A DNA stretch of 64,000 nt from Lachnospiraceae bacterium (GCA_910575565.1 CAJTFL010000004.1:248001-312000); one strand, 5' to 3'. Positions 51,276 to 60,189 are shown, numbered from the stretch's first letter. Notes: generated by a model from the sequence alone, not told the origin. Translations and numbers: made by a program.

Positions 51276-53144
51276 TTATTCACTGACAAAGGGATAATAT
51301 ACGGCCTGATTTCCCAAGGAGACTTTAACCTGAAGATCTCCCGGCTGTGCCGCCACATCTTCCGGAACCTGGAAGAACAGCTCCCCTTCCTTGGTCTCCC
51401 CCGGATCTAAGTATGTACCTACCAGGCATTTGCCGTAGGTCAGCAGATCCACGCACTCATAGGAATCCTCTCCGTTGGCATGAACCATGGATACGACGGG
51501 ATCCTCCCCTACCTGGTAAACCATAGGCATGAATCCGTCGTTCTCAAAACCTTTGTTGGTCAGGCTCACGTAGCACCGGGCAAACTGCATCCCATCGTCC
51601 GCCGTATAGCGGTACATCCCCTCGTCAAACTCTTTGACGATCACGCCGGAATTATAGGTGATCGACCAGTTGCCCAACACAATCTCCTCACCGATTTCCA
51701 GCTTGGATTTGCCGCTCAAGTTGTCCAGCAACGCTACAATCTGGCTGGGCTGGTTCATATTCTGGTAAATATAATGAAGGGCATCGGCGGAAGCCACTTC
51801 CGGATACATGGCTTTCGTGTCGCTGCTGGTAAAAATCTGATCCGGAGGCGTTTCCATCACATTGCCGATGTGGTGCAGGAAATTCCCGGTAGAGGCCTCA
51901 TACAAATCGACGGAAGTGCTGGATACCACCTGCTGGACGCCAGTGTCCTTGCCGCCGTAGGTCTGGTAATTATCCCCATACTCTAAGTCAGCCGTCAGCA
52001 CCAGATAGTAATCCGCCTCCGCAAGGGAAGCCGGATACTCTTCTGGGGAAAGCTCCAGCATAAAATCGCCTATCAGCTGCAGGGGCGGGGCGGAGCCCTC
52101 AAACTCCCCTGACTTGGGGTTGCGGTAAAAGGCGGCTACCTTTTTCCCTTCCAGGGGGATTCCCCCCTCCGCTTCCTGGGCTCCTTCGCCCTCCAAAGCT
52201 TCCGCCTCCTGGCCCTCTGCCTCTCCTTCCTGGCCTTCCAAAGCCGCTGCCTCCTGGCTCTCTGCCGCTGACCCCTGACCGCCTGCGGCTTCATTTAAGG
52301 TTAATTCCTCCCCTATGCCTACCATCAGCTTCGTGTTGTAATACTTGCTTTCCCCAAGGGAAGAATCTGACTTTAACATATCCTCGCCGTACTCCGACTC
52401 CAGGGAGGGAACCATCACGTCCCGCAGATAGCTGACGTAAGCCATGGCCTCGTCGGCAGTGCCCGTCGCAATCTGGTAAGGATCAGTGCTCAGATGGAAA
52501 TACGTGCTTTTCCAGTCATCCTCGCTCCACTCCTTATAATAACCGCTCTCCTTAAGGGCTTCCCCCACTAATGCCACACTCTCCGGCTTTTCTTTAACCC
52601 AGGCATCTAAGGCCTCCTTAAAATCGCTGCCGTAGTTTTCCTCCTCCGGGATCCCGCTTAATAAATTTACCAGCGTCTGGCCATCCAAGTTTTCGGCGGC
52701 GGCAACCGTCAGCCACAGGCAGTCATAGGGATAAAAGGCTTCCCCCATGGCGTTCCAGAACTCTTCTCCTCCCGTATTTACCCTGGAAAGCAGGCTTTCC
52801 GCGTAGCTGGCCGTCTCCGGGTAATCCACCTTGAATACCTTGCTGTCTCCTCCCGTGGTTCCCGGCCCCGCTTCTTTCCGGTATTCCGCCGCGCACAGCA
52901 TGGCCACTGCCTTAAACTGCTGGCTGATAGGGCCGTCTGCCGAGGAAGCCTCCTGCTTCAGCGCTTCCAGATCCACCTTATCCTCATTCTCCGCCATGTA
53001 ATCCTCCAGGCTGTCCGCCTTTTTGGCTTTCTTCCAGCAGCTCTCCGCCACGGAGCCGCTCCCTCCCTGGCAGGCGGTCAGGCTGGCCAGCAGCAAAATG
53101 CCGGCGGCTATGCCCATTGTCTTTCTGACTCCTTTTCGATTCAT
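51276..53144 (-). CDS. Large lipoprotein with two-domain layout and E/A/G-rich linker
   Basis: A 622-residue exported lipoprotein. The signal peptide ends LLASLTAC with Cys25. The N-terminal region (about 30-320) is helical with no family I recognise. A low-complexity linker of Glu, Ala, Gly and Gln (about 285-335) follows, with AEGQEAEALEGEGAQEAEGG. The C-terminal part (about 495-622) is beta-rich and resembles the DUF4352/telomeric-repeat-like immunoglobulin folds of Firmicutes lipoproteins (LEIGEEIVLGNWSITYNS, CYVSLTNKG, GETKEGELFFQVPED). ATG 53142-53144 has GAGGAGG upstream. Function unknown. Confidence 0.65.
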   Translation of the reverse strand: MNRKGVRKTMGIAAGILLLASLTACQGGSGSVAESCWKKAKKADSLEDYMAENEDKVDLEALKQEASSADGPISQQFKAVAMLCAAEYRKEAGPGTTGGDSKVFKVDYPETASYAESLLSRVNTGGEEFWNAMGEAFYPYDCLWLTVAAAENLDGQTLVNLLSGIPEEENYGSDFKEALDAWVKEKPESVALVGEALKESGYYKEWSEDDWKSTYFHLSTDPYQIATGTADEAMAYVSYLRDVMVPSLESEYGEDMLKSDSSLGESKYYNTKLMVGIGEELTLNEAAGGQGSAAESQEAAALEGQEGEAEGQEAEALEGEGAQEAEGGIPLEGKKVAAFYRNPKSGEFEGSAPPLQLIGDFMLELSPEEYPASLAEADYYLVLTADLEYGDNYQTYGGKDTGVQQVVSSTSVDLYEASTGNFLHHIGNVMETPPDQIFTSSDTKAMYPEVASADALHYIYQNMNQPSQIVALLDNLSGKSKLEIGEEIVLGNWSITYNSGVIVKEFDEGMYRYTADDGMQFARCYVSLTNKGFENDGFMPMVYQVGEDPVVSMVHANGEDSYECVDLLTYGKCLVGTYLDPGETKEGELFFQVPEDVAAQPGDLQVKVSLGNQAVYYPFVSE

Positions 53145-53296
53145 CCCTTTTTCCTCCTCTTGCTTCGCTATTTCGCCAATGTACCCACAAAATCCCGCAA
53201 AATCATCCTCATTCTCCCCTGCCCTTCCAAACACGCTCCAAGGCATACTATAGCCAACAGCACGGCAAGAAGCTTTTGCCGCTGGCTATAATAACC

Positions 53297-53728
53297 TTAC
53301 TCCATATTCCCTGTTTTGGCAAGCAGATCCTTTGCCCGCCCCTGCTGTCCATGCACATTGGCAATAACCTTAACGGTTTGCTTACGGCTTCCGCTCCGCG
53401 CTCCCGCAATCAAATCGTAGCTCTCCCCGATCATCCGCTTAATCTCCCTTTCCGGAATGCTTCCGTCCAGGATAATGGAATTCCAATGGGTTTTATTTTG
53501 ATGATAGCCCGGCAAAACCGACGGGTAGGCCTTCCGCCAGAAATCCCTCCACTCCGGATCTGCCTTAACATTCACCCAAATATGCCCTTCCCGCTCATAG
53601 GTCCAGGCAAAGGCCTTCTTGTTCTTCCGATACCGCAGAAGCACCCAGTTTTCATCATGGAAGGGCGTATCCACATACGCTTCCGGAAAAGTCAGCCCGA
53701 ATTCCAGTACCTCTTCCCGTTTAGTCAT
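53297..53728 (-). CDS. MmcQ/YjbR family protein
   Basis: A 143-residue protein of the YjbR family, which has a cyclophilin-like double-wing fold proposed to bind DNA. It shows FGLTFPEAYVDTPFHDENWVLLRY at the start, FAWTYEREGHIWVNVKADPEWRDFWR in the middle, and PGYHQNKTHWNSIILDGSIPEREIKRMIGESYDLI near the end, the usual order. The start ATG 53726-53728 overlaps the amidohydrolase stop by 8 bp, with GGGGAGGG upstream. The longer frame to 53875 is an overlap artefact. Confidence 0.9.
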   Translation of the reverse strand: MTKREEVLEFGLTFPEAYVDTPFHDENWVLLRYRKNKKAFAWTYEREGHIWVNVKADPEWRDFWRKAYPSVLPGYHQNKTHWNSIILDGSIPEREIKRMIGESYDLIAGARSGSRKQTVKVIANVHGQQGRAKDLLAKTGNME

Positions 53729-54947
53729 TTCCCTCCTCCCCCCGCTCAGATGGAGCCTGGCCGTCCTGGCTGCCAAAGACAAAGGCAAGCTCCGCCAACG
53801 CCCCCAGCGCCAGCACCGACTCGTCAATGTCGAACTTGCCGTTATGGTGCGCCGCGCCGCTGCCCGCCGCCTCATTGCGGATGCCTAAAAACCCAAGGGA
53901 GCCCGGATACCTCTCCAGATACCGGCTGTAATCTTCCGATGCATACCACCGGCCGCAGGGTGCAAGCACATCCCCGCAGATCTCCTTTACCTTTTCCTGC
54001 ATCCCCAGGGCCGCCTGCCGGCCATTAATCACCGGAAACAGGCAAACCCTGTGCTTCGGCGTAAAGGAAACCTGGCAGTTATGGCTGTCCGCCGTATTTT
54101 TTGCTATCTTATTGATAATCTGCAGCGCCTTTTCCCCTTCCTCCCGGCTGAAAAAGCGGGCCGTCCCGCCGATATAGACCTGCTCCGGGATAGAATTTTC
54201 GATTTCCCCCGCCTTAAGGACGCAGATGCTTAACGTAACCGTTTCCTCCGCATCCAGCTGGTTAGCAAATGCCCCGTCCAGCTGGGTGATGATATGGGCG
54301 GCGGGAATAATTGGGTTAACCGCCTGATCCGGCCTGGAACCGTGGCCGCCCCTTCCGTGGACGCAAAATCCTATCCGCACCGTTCCCGCCATCCTGGGGC
54401 CCGGCTCCACATTCAGCTTCCCCGCCTCCAGCTTATTGTAAACATGGAGGGCAAAGCATTCCCCAATGGGGTAATCCTTAAGGGCTTCCAGCATAGCCGC
54501 CACACCGGTGCTCCTTTCCTCTCCCTCTTCAAAGCAGCAGTACACCGTCCCCTCTATCTCTTCTTGCACCGCAGCCAAAACCTTCATCGTACCTAAAAGC
54601 ATGGCCGTGTGGGCATCGTGGCCGCAGGCGTGGGAAAGCCCCTCTACGCAGGATATGCACGCTTTCTTCCCCTTTAAATTTTCCTCTTCTTCCGGAACCT
54701 GCAGCCCGTCAATATCTGCCCGCAAAACCTTGTGCTTCCCCGGCTTTCCGCCCTTAATCACCGCGATAAGCCCGGTTCCTTCAAGCTTCCGGTAAGGAAG
54801 GCCCAGACCCTCAATCTCTCGGATCAAAACCTCCCTGGTATGGTATTCCTCCCCCGCGATTTCCGGATGGCGGTGAAACTCCCTGCGCATCCTGACCATA
54901 TACTCCTGCTGCGCATCCGCCAGCCGCTTAAGCATTGACTTATCCAT
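53721..54947 (-). CDS. M20 family amidohydrolase
   Basis: A 408-residue metal-dependent amidohydrolase of the hippurate/IAA-amino-acid hydrolase group, which cleaves N-acyl amino acids. Metal-binding motifs are SHACGHDAHTAML (Cys108, His110, His113) and CFEEGEERSTG (Glu140-Glu143), with RREFHRHPEIAGEEYHT at the N terminus. The dimerisation domain lies between VNPIIPAAHIITQL and the C-terminal HHNGKFDIDE (metal His). The substrate is unknown. It precedes yjbR in an overlapping pair. Confidence 0.92.
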   Translation of the reverse strand: MDKSMLKRLADAQQEYMVRMRREFHRHPEIAGEEYHTREVLIREIEGLGLPYRKLEGTGLIAVIKGGKPGKHKVLRADIDGLQVPEEEENLKGKKACISCVEGLSHACGHDAHTAMLLGTMKVLAAVQEEIEGTVYCCFEEGEERSTGVAAMLEALKDYPIGECFALHVYNKLEAGKLNVEPGPRMAGTVRIGFCVHGRGGHGSRPDQAVNPIIPAAHIITQLDGAFANQLDAEETVTLSICVLKAGEIENSIPEQVYIGGTARFFSREEGEKALQIINKIAKNTADSHNCQVSFTPKHRVCLFPVINGRQAALGMQEKVKEICGDVLAPCGRWYASEDYSRYLERYPGSLGFLGIRNEAAGSGAAHHNGKFDIDESVLALGALAELAFVFGSQDGQAPSERGEEGND

Positions 54948-54952
54948 TGCCC

Positions 54953-55160
54953 CTTCTCCTATTATCCTTCTCTCTTATTTTTCTTTTTTATCTTCTCTCT
55001 TATTTTTTTATCTTCTCTTTTATTTTTCTTCTTTATCTTCTCTTTTATTTTTCTTCTTTATCTTCTCTCTTGTTTCTCTTTTTTACCCTTCCCTTTTATT
55101 TTCTTTTTCACCCTTTCCTTTATTTTTCTTTTTGCCCTTCTTTTTTCTTCTTCTCCTATT
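54953..55160. repeat. Polypyrimidine tandem-repeat tract
   Basis: About 208 bp almost entirely of C and T on the plus strand, made of degenerate units near 25 bp such as TATCTTCTCTTTTATTTTTC. It separates two minus-strand genes, so transcripts carry a long purine (GA-rich) stretch ahead of the M20 gene. The apparent frames here are artefacts of the composition. Confidence 0.8.
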
Positions 55161-55161
55161 T

Positions 55162-56529
55162 TCACGCCTGCACTCTTACCAGCGACCGTGCAAACCGGCC
55201 ATACACAGAAAAGGAAACGGCCACCGTACAGATATCGGCCACGATCTGGGTGCAAACAATGCCGTACATCGCAAAAATCCCGTTAAACAAAAACAAGATG
55301 GGAATATTAAACACCGCCCAGCGCACCACCGCAAGGAACAGCGCCTGCCTGCCCTTCCCCACTGCCTGGAACAAATTTACCAGGTGGAAACACATAAACA
55401 TAAACGGCGTGGCCAGGCAGCGGATCCGCAGAAAATTCGCCCCAATGACCACCGTCTGGGGATCATTGATGAAAAAGCGAAGGATATGTTCCGCAAAAAT
55501 TTCGTACATTATAATGCTGGCTGCCCCGATCACCAGCCCCACGGCCCGGGAAAGGCTTACCGCCTGCTTCATCCGCTGATGGTTTCCGGAAGAGTAATTA
55601 TAGGCGGCGATAGGCATCATGCCCTGGCAAAGCCCGATCCCCACGTTAAGGGGCAGCCGCTCCGCTTTCAGCACAATCCCCACTGCCGCCAGGGGGATGT
55701 CCCCATAACCGGCTGCCAGCTTATCGATCACCACATAGGCTAAGTCAAACAGCAGCGTAGCCAGGGCTGCCGGGATCCCCACGGAAAAAATGGAACGGAT
55801 CTCCTTTTTCTCCGGTATGCCTTCCCAGGGAGAAAGGCTTAAAATCTTTCCTCCCCGCATTCTCCAGATAACCGCCAGGTAATAAACGCACACGATAATA
55901 TTTGAGCACATGGTGGCAATCCCCGCCGCCGCTGTCTCCATTCCCGCAGGAAACAGCACAAACATAAACAGCGGATCCAGGAAAATATTGATCACCCCGC
56001 CCATAGAAACGCCAAAGCCTGCCTGCTTGGCACAGCTGACCGACCGTAGCAGATTCGACAAGGCCACCGACATAACCGTGGGCAAAGCCCCCAGCACAAT
56101 CACGCAGAAAGCGTACTGCCTGGCGTAAGTGTACGTATCCCCGCTGGCTCCAAGCAGCGCCAGAAGAGGGCGCATAAAAAACGCCGTCCCGGCGGAAAAT
56201 GCCAGGGAAAGGACGACGGACAAATAAACGCTGAAAGCGGAAACCTTCCTCGCCTGCCCCTCCTTCCCCGCGCCCAGCAGCCGGGAAATCAGCGTCCCCC
56301 CGCCTACCCCCGCAAGGCCCGCAATGGAAATACAGATATTGTATACCGGCAGGATCAGGGAAGCCCCTGCCACCATCAGCGGGTTATTCGTCCGCCCTAT
56401 GTAAAAAGTATCGGCCAAGCTGTAAATCAGCACTACCAGCTGGCCGATAATCGTGGGGACCGCCAAAGTCGCTAAGGCTTTGGGGATGGGAACCGATTCA
56501 AATATTTCTTTATTGTTTTTTTCCAACAT
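55162..56529 (-). CDS. MATE family efflux transporter, second copy
   Basis: A 455-residue exporter with about twelve membrane helices. It opens KEIFESVPIPKALATLAVPTII and has LADTFYIGRTNNP, GGGTLISRLLGAGKEGQ and MPIAAYNYSSGNHQRMKQAVSL. It resembles the exporter at 49883 in the start and in the second half, but the sequences are clearly diverged. Start ATG 56527-56529 has AAGGAG seven bases upstream. Follows the C26 amidase closely (23 bp), so possibly co-transcribed. Confidence 0.92.
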   Translation of the reverse strand: MLEKNNKEIFESVPIPKALATLAVPTIIGQLVVLIYSLADTFYIGRTNNPLMVAGASLILPVYNICISIAGLAGVGGGTLISRLLGAGKEGQARKVSAFSVYLSVVLSLAFSAGTAFFMRPLLALLGASGDTYTYARQYAFCVIVLGALPTVMSVALSNLLRSVSCAKQAGFGVSMGGVINIFLDPLFMFVLFPAGMETAAAGIATMCSNIIVCVYYLAVIWRMRGGKILSLSPWEGIPEKKEIRSIFSVGIPAALATLLFDLAYVVIDKLAAGYGDIPLAAVGIVLKAERLPLNVGIGLCQGMMPIAAYNYSSGNHQRMKQAVSLSRAVGLVIGAASIIMYEIFAEHILRFFINDPQTVVIGANFLRIRCLATPFMFMCFHLVNLFQAVGKGRQALFLAVVRWAVFNIPILFLFNGIFAMYGIVCTQIVADICTVAVSFSVYGRFARSLVRVQA

Positions 56530-56552
56530 GGGAAATCTCCTTAACACCTCCC

Positions 56553-57248
56553 TCACCGGCAGGCATCTACAAACGCCCTAAACAGCTTCCTCTGAATTTT
56601 CGTCTGAGCCGCCATATGCTCCGGATGCCACTGCACGGCCAGGCAAAAGGGGTAGCCTTCCATCTCCAGGGCTTCCGGAAAGCCTTCCGGGCTCTCGGCG
56701 GCCACCCACAGCCCATCGCCAATCTGGTTTACCGCCTGGTGATGCATACTGTTTACCGTAACCGCATCGGACTCCAAAAGCTTTCCCGGAAGGCTTTCCG
56801 GATCCAGCTCTATGGGATGGGTGGCGTAGGCCCGATGCCAGAAGTCCATATGGGCATACTCCTGCTGGGACTTAATGTCCTGGAACAGCGTGCCCCCAAA
56901 AGCCACATTTAGAAGCTGCATTCCCCGGCATATGCAGAATAATGGCTTCTCCGCCTCTATGGCGCCGCGGAGAAGGGCAAGCTCAAAGGCGTCCCGCGCC
57001 GGGTTTGGTATGCCGCAGCTTGGCTGGGCAAGCTGCCCGTAAAGCTGGGGCTGGATATCCGGGCCGCCGGGAAACAAAAAGCCGTCGCACCGATCAAGGA
57101 TTACCTCTATCGCCTCCGGCGTGTCATTCCACGGCAGGAGCCACACCGAAGCCCCAGCCTTTTCCAGGCAGCGGGTATACTTATACTGCATATATCGGCG
57201 GAACACGCCCTTTCCCAGAAGGGGAACACCGATAGCCGGATACAGCAT
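56553..57248 (-). CDS. Gamma-glutamyl-gamma-aminobutyrate hydrolase-like protein (C26)
   Basis: A 231-residue class I glutamine-amidotransferase-like peptidase. The nucleophile is Cys107 in FCICRGMQLLNV. The catalytic His and Glu are in VQWHPEHM. DGFLFPGGPDIQPQLY marks the oxyanion region. PuuD-type enzymes split gamma-glutamyl-GABA in putrescine breakdown; no other puu genes are here, so the substrate may be another gamma-glutamyl compound. ATG 57246-57248 is preceded by GGAGGAGG. Confidence 0.9.
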   Translation of the reverse strand: MLYPAIGVPLLGKGVFRRYMQYKYTRCLEKAGASVWLLPWNDTPEAIEVILDRCDGFLFPGGPDIQPQLYGQLAQPSCGIPNPARDAFELALLRGAIEAEKPLFCICRGMQLLNVAFGGTLFQDIKSQQEYAHMDFWHRAYATHPIELDPESLPGKLLESDAVTVNSMHHQAVNQIGDGLWVAAESPEGFPEALEMEGYPFCLAVQWHPEHMAAQTKIQRKLFRAFVDACR

Positions 57249-57261
57249 AACGGCCTCCTCC

Positions 57262-57540
57262 CTACGCTTCCTCCCCGCCTTCTTCCCCCTTGGCGGACAA
57301 TTTTTTCTTTTCCTTTTCCTTCGCCTTTGCCCCAAGCTCATCCAGACAGCAAGCCAGCCTCTGCATCACTGCCCCCAGCACAAACCCGTCCAGCAAAAGG
57401 CACACGCCCTGTTCCCAGGCAAAAAATTTTTTCCCTTCTCTTTCCTTAGCACCCTTTACATTGATGACAATAGTAGCGGCCGCGATGGACGCGGAACAAA
57501 TATCCATCACCAAAATCATCCTTTTCATCCACTTATTCAT
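57262..57540 (-). CDS. Small hypothetical membrane protein
   Basis: A 92-residue protein. Residues 6-28 (KRMILVMDICSASIAAATIVINV) form one membrane segment. A second, weaker hydrophobic stretch is at about 46-62 (GVCLLLDGFVLGAVMQR). The tail is strongly charged (KAKEKEKKKLSAKGEEGGEE). Starts at ATG 57538-57540 with AAGGAGA upstream. It is 13 bp before the C26 gene. I do not recognise it. Confidence 0.55.
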   Translation of the reverse strand: MNKWMKRMILVMDICSASIAAATIVINVKGAKEREGKKFFAWEQGVCLLLDGFVLGAVMQRLACCLDELGAKAKEKEKKKLSAKGEEGGEEA

Positions 57541-57580
57541 TTTCCGTCTCCTTTCTCTGAGCATCCCTTACCTTTAAGTT

Positions 57581-57618
57581 AAACAAAAAAGAGTATCTAT
57601 TTTTCAATAAATACTCTT
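57581..57618 (-). terminator. Terminator of the tRNA-Arg gene
   Basis: On the minus strand AAGAGTAT, loop, ATACTCTT, then TTTTGTTT. It begins 17 bases after the 3' end of the tRNA. Confidence 0.85.
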
Positions 57619-57634
57619 CCCTGCAATGGCTTAA

Positions 57635-57708
57635 CGTGCGCGAGAGGATTCGAACCCCCGACACCTTGGTCCGTAGCCAAGTGCTCTATCCAGCTGAGCT
57701 ACGCACAC
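57635..57708 (-). tRNA. tRNA-Arg (anticodon ACG)
   Basis: 74 nt. Acceptor GTGTGCG pairs with CGCGCAC (one G-U). D arm GCTC...GAGC, anticodon arm CTTGG-CTACGGA-CCAAG with ACG in the loop, T arm GGGGG-TTCGAAT-CCTCT. Position 34 A should be edited to inosine by TadA to read CGU, CGC and CGA. The 3' CCA is not encoded in the DNA. Confidence 0.95.
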
Positions 57709-57737
57709 GTATCTGCTGTCCTTCAACAGCAATAGTT

Positions 57738-57766
57738 ATTATAACTGACAAGTTTGAAAAAGTCAA
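57738..57766 (-). promoter_or_regulatory. Sigma-A promoter of the tRNA-Arg gene
   Basis: TTGACT (57761-57766) and TATAAT (57738-57743), spacer 17 bp, on the minus strand and about 30 bp before the tRNA 5' end. Confidence 0.88.
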
Positions 57767-57844
57767 GCTTTTCTGGCATTTTTTCTTAGCTTTTTTCATT
57801 GCTGCTTTTTCCTGTACATTTTGAAAAATATCTTAGCTGACACG

Positions 57845-58010
57845 CTAGTACTGCGTTGCGTAAATTCCAGTGAATATGCACCCGCTGTCTACGTCATCTG
57901 TAAATCCCACGAAACTCGACGTAGCACCACTACGCCTTCGTTTCGCGGGATTCACATCTAACGCAGACATCAGACGCCTATTCACCGTTATTTACGCAAC
58001 GCAGTACTAG
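57845..58010. repeat. Family 2 inverted-repeat element, long form
   Basis: 166 bp. Ends CTAGTACTGCGTTGCGTAAA / TTTACGCAACGCAGTACTAG are exact inverted copies. The interior forms its own hairpin: AATCCC-CGAAAC/GTTTCG-GGGATT and CGTAG/CTACG. It abuts the tail of the cold-shock-domain gene, whose stop codon TAG lies in the element's first bases. A short form is at 12981-13028. Confidence 0.85.
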
Positions 58011-58888
58011 GATTCTACAAGCCGTACATTAATCGCCCTTTCTTGATTACCGTTGCGGACAATTTTATAGCTGACTTTTTTCCCCACATATGACCGATTC
58101 ATATCAGGATTATCAAATTCATGAAAAAAGATGTTATTGGGGCTGTGCTCGATAAAACCAAACAGGGTATTATGCTCATCTAAATTCACTTTCCTTACAT
58201 ACCCTACATATAGCTTTTCCACATCACGTTCATCTGATACCCCATAAACTTCCTTAATCAGGAATCTCCGAAACTCAGCGCTGTCTTTAACGCCAAATTT
58301 ATAGTGCTCCCCTTTTACGCGAATCCACTTCGCCCTTATCTCCTCAAATTTTTGACAAGCCTCTAACGCGCATTGTTCAAGCTTGCCATCCTTTAAAGCA
58401 GCCAACAGCCGCTCACAGTACTCGTCATAATCATCCCTAAGACGTTCCATTCTCCTCTCATCGTAACACCTTGTAATAACCCCTAAATCCGGAATTACCC
58501 TATACCCAGTCACTCCATCTAAAATGTTTTTCTGCAAATACCGCAGCCCAAAGCTCCACTGATCGTAAAGTTTAACGATTGTATTTTCTCCTGCCAAAGT
58601 ATCTTTTATATCATATAAATGCCACCTAACGCATTTTTCACCGCAATCCAACATTACTGCCGTAATGTCAATAACCTTTGCCCCTGTTTTTTCTACATCT
58701 ATAGGGCGGTACTCCTTTGCAAAATACCCAATATTGCCTTTCTCCACGCAATAGATTAAAATTACCCGATCCAGGCTTCCGTCTTTTTGTTTTTCCTCCA
58801 CTGGCAGCTCACAGGAGCTCCCCACCTCATATAATTCAGTTCTTCCAGGCAGCTTTGATGCATTCAATTTCTTTGCCTTTATCGCCAT
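58007..58888 (-). CDS. Possible PD-(D/E)XK-type nuclease with C-terminal cold-shock domain
   Basis: A 293-residue protein. The last 65 residues (227-291) read as a cold-shock/OB fold: VGYVRKVNLDEHNTLFGFI, NIFFHEF, and YVGKKVSYKIVRNGNQERAINV. That suggests single-strand nucleic acid binding. In the N-terminal half, VIDITAVMLD is followed by RWHLYDIKDTL and, 15 residues on, DQWSFGLRYL. The D...D-x-K...Q-x(n)-Y order resembles RecB-like nucleases, with Asp74 or Asp81, Asp93, Lys95 and Gln110 as candidates. I infer this weakly. It starts two bases after the ATPase gene ends. The TAG stop lies inside a family 2 repeat. AT-rich DNA. Confidence 0.55.
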   Translation of the reverse strand: MAIKAKKLNASKLPGRTELYEVGSSCELPVEEKQKDGSLDRVILIYCVEKGNIGYFAKEYRPIDVEKTGAKVIDITAVMLDCGEKCVRWHLYDIKDTLAGENTIVKLYDQWSFGLRYLQKNILDGVTGYRVIPDLGVITRCYDERRMERLRDDYDEYCERLLAALKDGKLEQCALEACQKFEEIRAKWIRVKGEHYKFGVKDSAEFRRFLIKEVYGVSDERDVEKLYVGYVRKVNLDEHNTLFGFIEHSPNNIFFHEFDNPDMNRSYVGKKVSYKIVRNGNQERAINVRLVES

Positions 58889-58890
58889 TT

Positions 58891-60189
58891 TTACCTCGTA
58901 ATCCTATCTGCTTCATCATAAAGCTTGTCCAAATTACTGCCAAAAAGCTGGAAATCATAACCCATTAGCGGATGACTTATAAAGTCCAATTTTTCAGCCA
59001 CCGTTTTTCCATGTTTATCATTTCGAAACTCATATACACTGGCTGCCATATCCGAATGCAGCAAATCAATATCTTTTAACCCTAATTCCGCCAGCAATTC
59101 ATAACAAGGTTTTCTCCGATTAAGCTGCGCCAGCATAAACAAATTATTCAGACGGCTTGCCATTGTGTCACTATGGGAACTTACAATCACACAAATTCCA
59201 GCATTTACCATACGGATCAGCCACCGTGCCATTTCTCTTTGCATCAGCGGGTGAAGACTATTTTCCACCTCATCGCAGTAGAGCCAATCAATCCGCTGCA
59301 TCCCACTTAAGGCTTTGATAAATGGCGTCAATTCGTGGATCATAGATGATGCAATATGCAGGGAGGCCGGTTTGCCAATCTGCCTGTCCACATAAAATGT
59401 CTCATCGCCTTCTTGAATTACCCGCCCCTGTAAAAGATGCTCTTCTCCAAATTCCAATAAAGCTTTCCTCGTTTCTTCCAGCTGCTTATCCTCAGTGTAA
59501 AGCTGTAAAAAGCGCAAAAAGTCTTTTATTGGCATCACCAAGTCCCCCCCTGTTCCATCAGCAAAATAATGCTTATACAACAGCTGCAGACCCGAGCGTG
59601 ATGCCGGCAGAAACAACTGCCTTGAACCCAAAGCGCTTTTTTTAGACAAAATAATCCTCCATACAAGGTTTAACGCTTCTTTTGTCCCATCACCTAAACC
59701 GTCCCAATCCGATATCCGGCTTTCAAACGACTTTATGTTTTCCCCTCTCTCATACCAACGAGCATCAATATGGATTCCTGTTTTCTGCTCTCCGGCATCC
59801 CTATTTTCATACTCTGAAATACTGCTCACAAAGTATGTCTTTTCTGTCTCCTCCAATTTCACTTTTATCTCTCCAATCGGAATGGGAACGCCAAAAATGC
59901 GCTTCATCATTTGCAGCTTATTTTCTTCCAAATATTGGTTTACCTGCGATTCTACTGTCTCAAACCAAGCCTGATCACAGCGAATTAAATATTGTCCGTT
60001 CAGCTCAGTACTCTTAGCCGCAAAAACCGGAACAGGGAAATTATCCAATTCCTTTCTCACCCCATAGATTAACTGCATCACCATCGTTTTTCCACTATTA
60101 TTGCTCCCGGCAAAAACAATTAAATTATCCAATGAGATATCTGCCGATTTAACTTTGCCGAAATCTTTAATCACCATATGCACTACCAT
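58891..60189 (-). CDS. OLD/AAA_15-like ATPase
   Basis: A 432-residue SMC/ABC-type ATPase. Walker A GSNNSGKT is at residues 28-35 and Walker B LYCDEVENSLHP at 303-314 (Asp306, Glu307, with the D-loop ENSLHP). The switch His is His339 in VIVSSHSD. PASRSGL at 195-201 is typical of this family. There is no TOPRIM domain after the ATPase, unlike OLD nucleases. Proteins of this build drive several two-gene defence systems together with a separate effector. The neighbouring gene, two bases downstream, fits the effector position. Role in this organism is unproven. Confidence 0.8.
   Translation of the reverse strand: MVVHMVIKDFGKVKSADISLDNLIVFAGSNNSGKTMVMQLIYGVRKELDNFPVPVFAAKSTELNGQYLIRCDQAWFETVESQVNQYLEENKLQMMKRIFGVPIPIGEIKVKLEETEKTYFVSSISEYENRDAGEQKTGIHIDARWYERGENIKSFESRISDWDGLGDGTKEALNLVWRIILSKKSALGSRQLFLPASRSGLQLLYKHYFADGTGGDLVMPIKDFLRFLQLYTEDKQLEETRKALLEFGEEHLLQGRVIQEGDETFYVDRQIGKPASLHIASSMIHELTPFIKALSGMQRIDWLYCDEVENSLHPLMQREMARWLIRMVNAGICVIVSSHSDTMASRLNNLFMLAQLNRRKPCYELLAELGLKDIDLLHSDMAASVYEFRNDKHGKTVAEKLDFISHPLMGYDFQLFGSNLDKLYDEADRITR

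Noticed and set aside
54935-55579. Long open frame on the plus strand across the polypyrimidine tract
   Set aside because: It is open because the composition lacks stop codons, has extreme Phe/Leu/Ser bias, and then runs antisense through the MATE gene.
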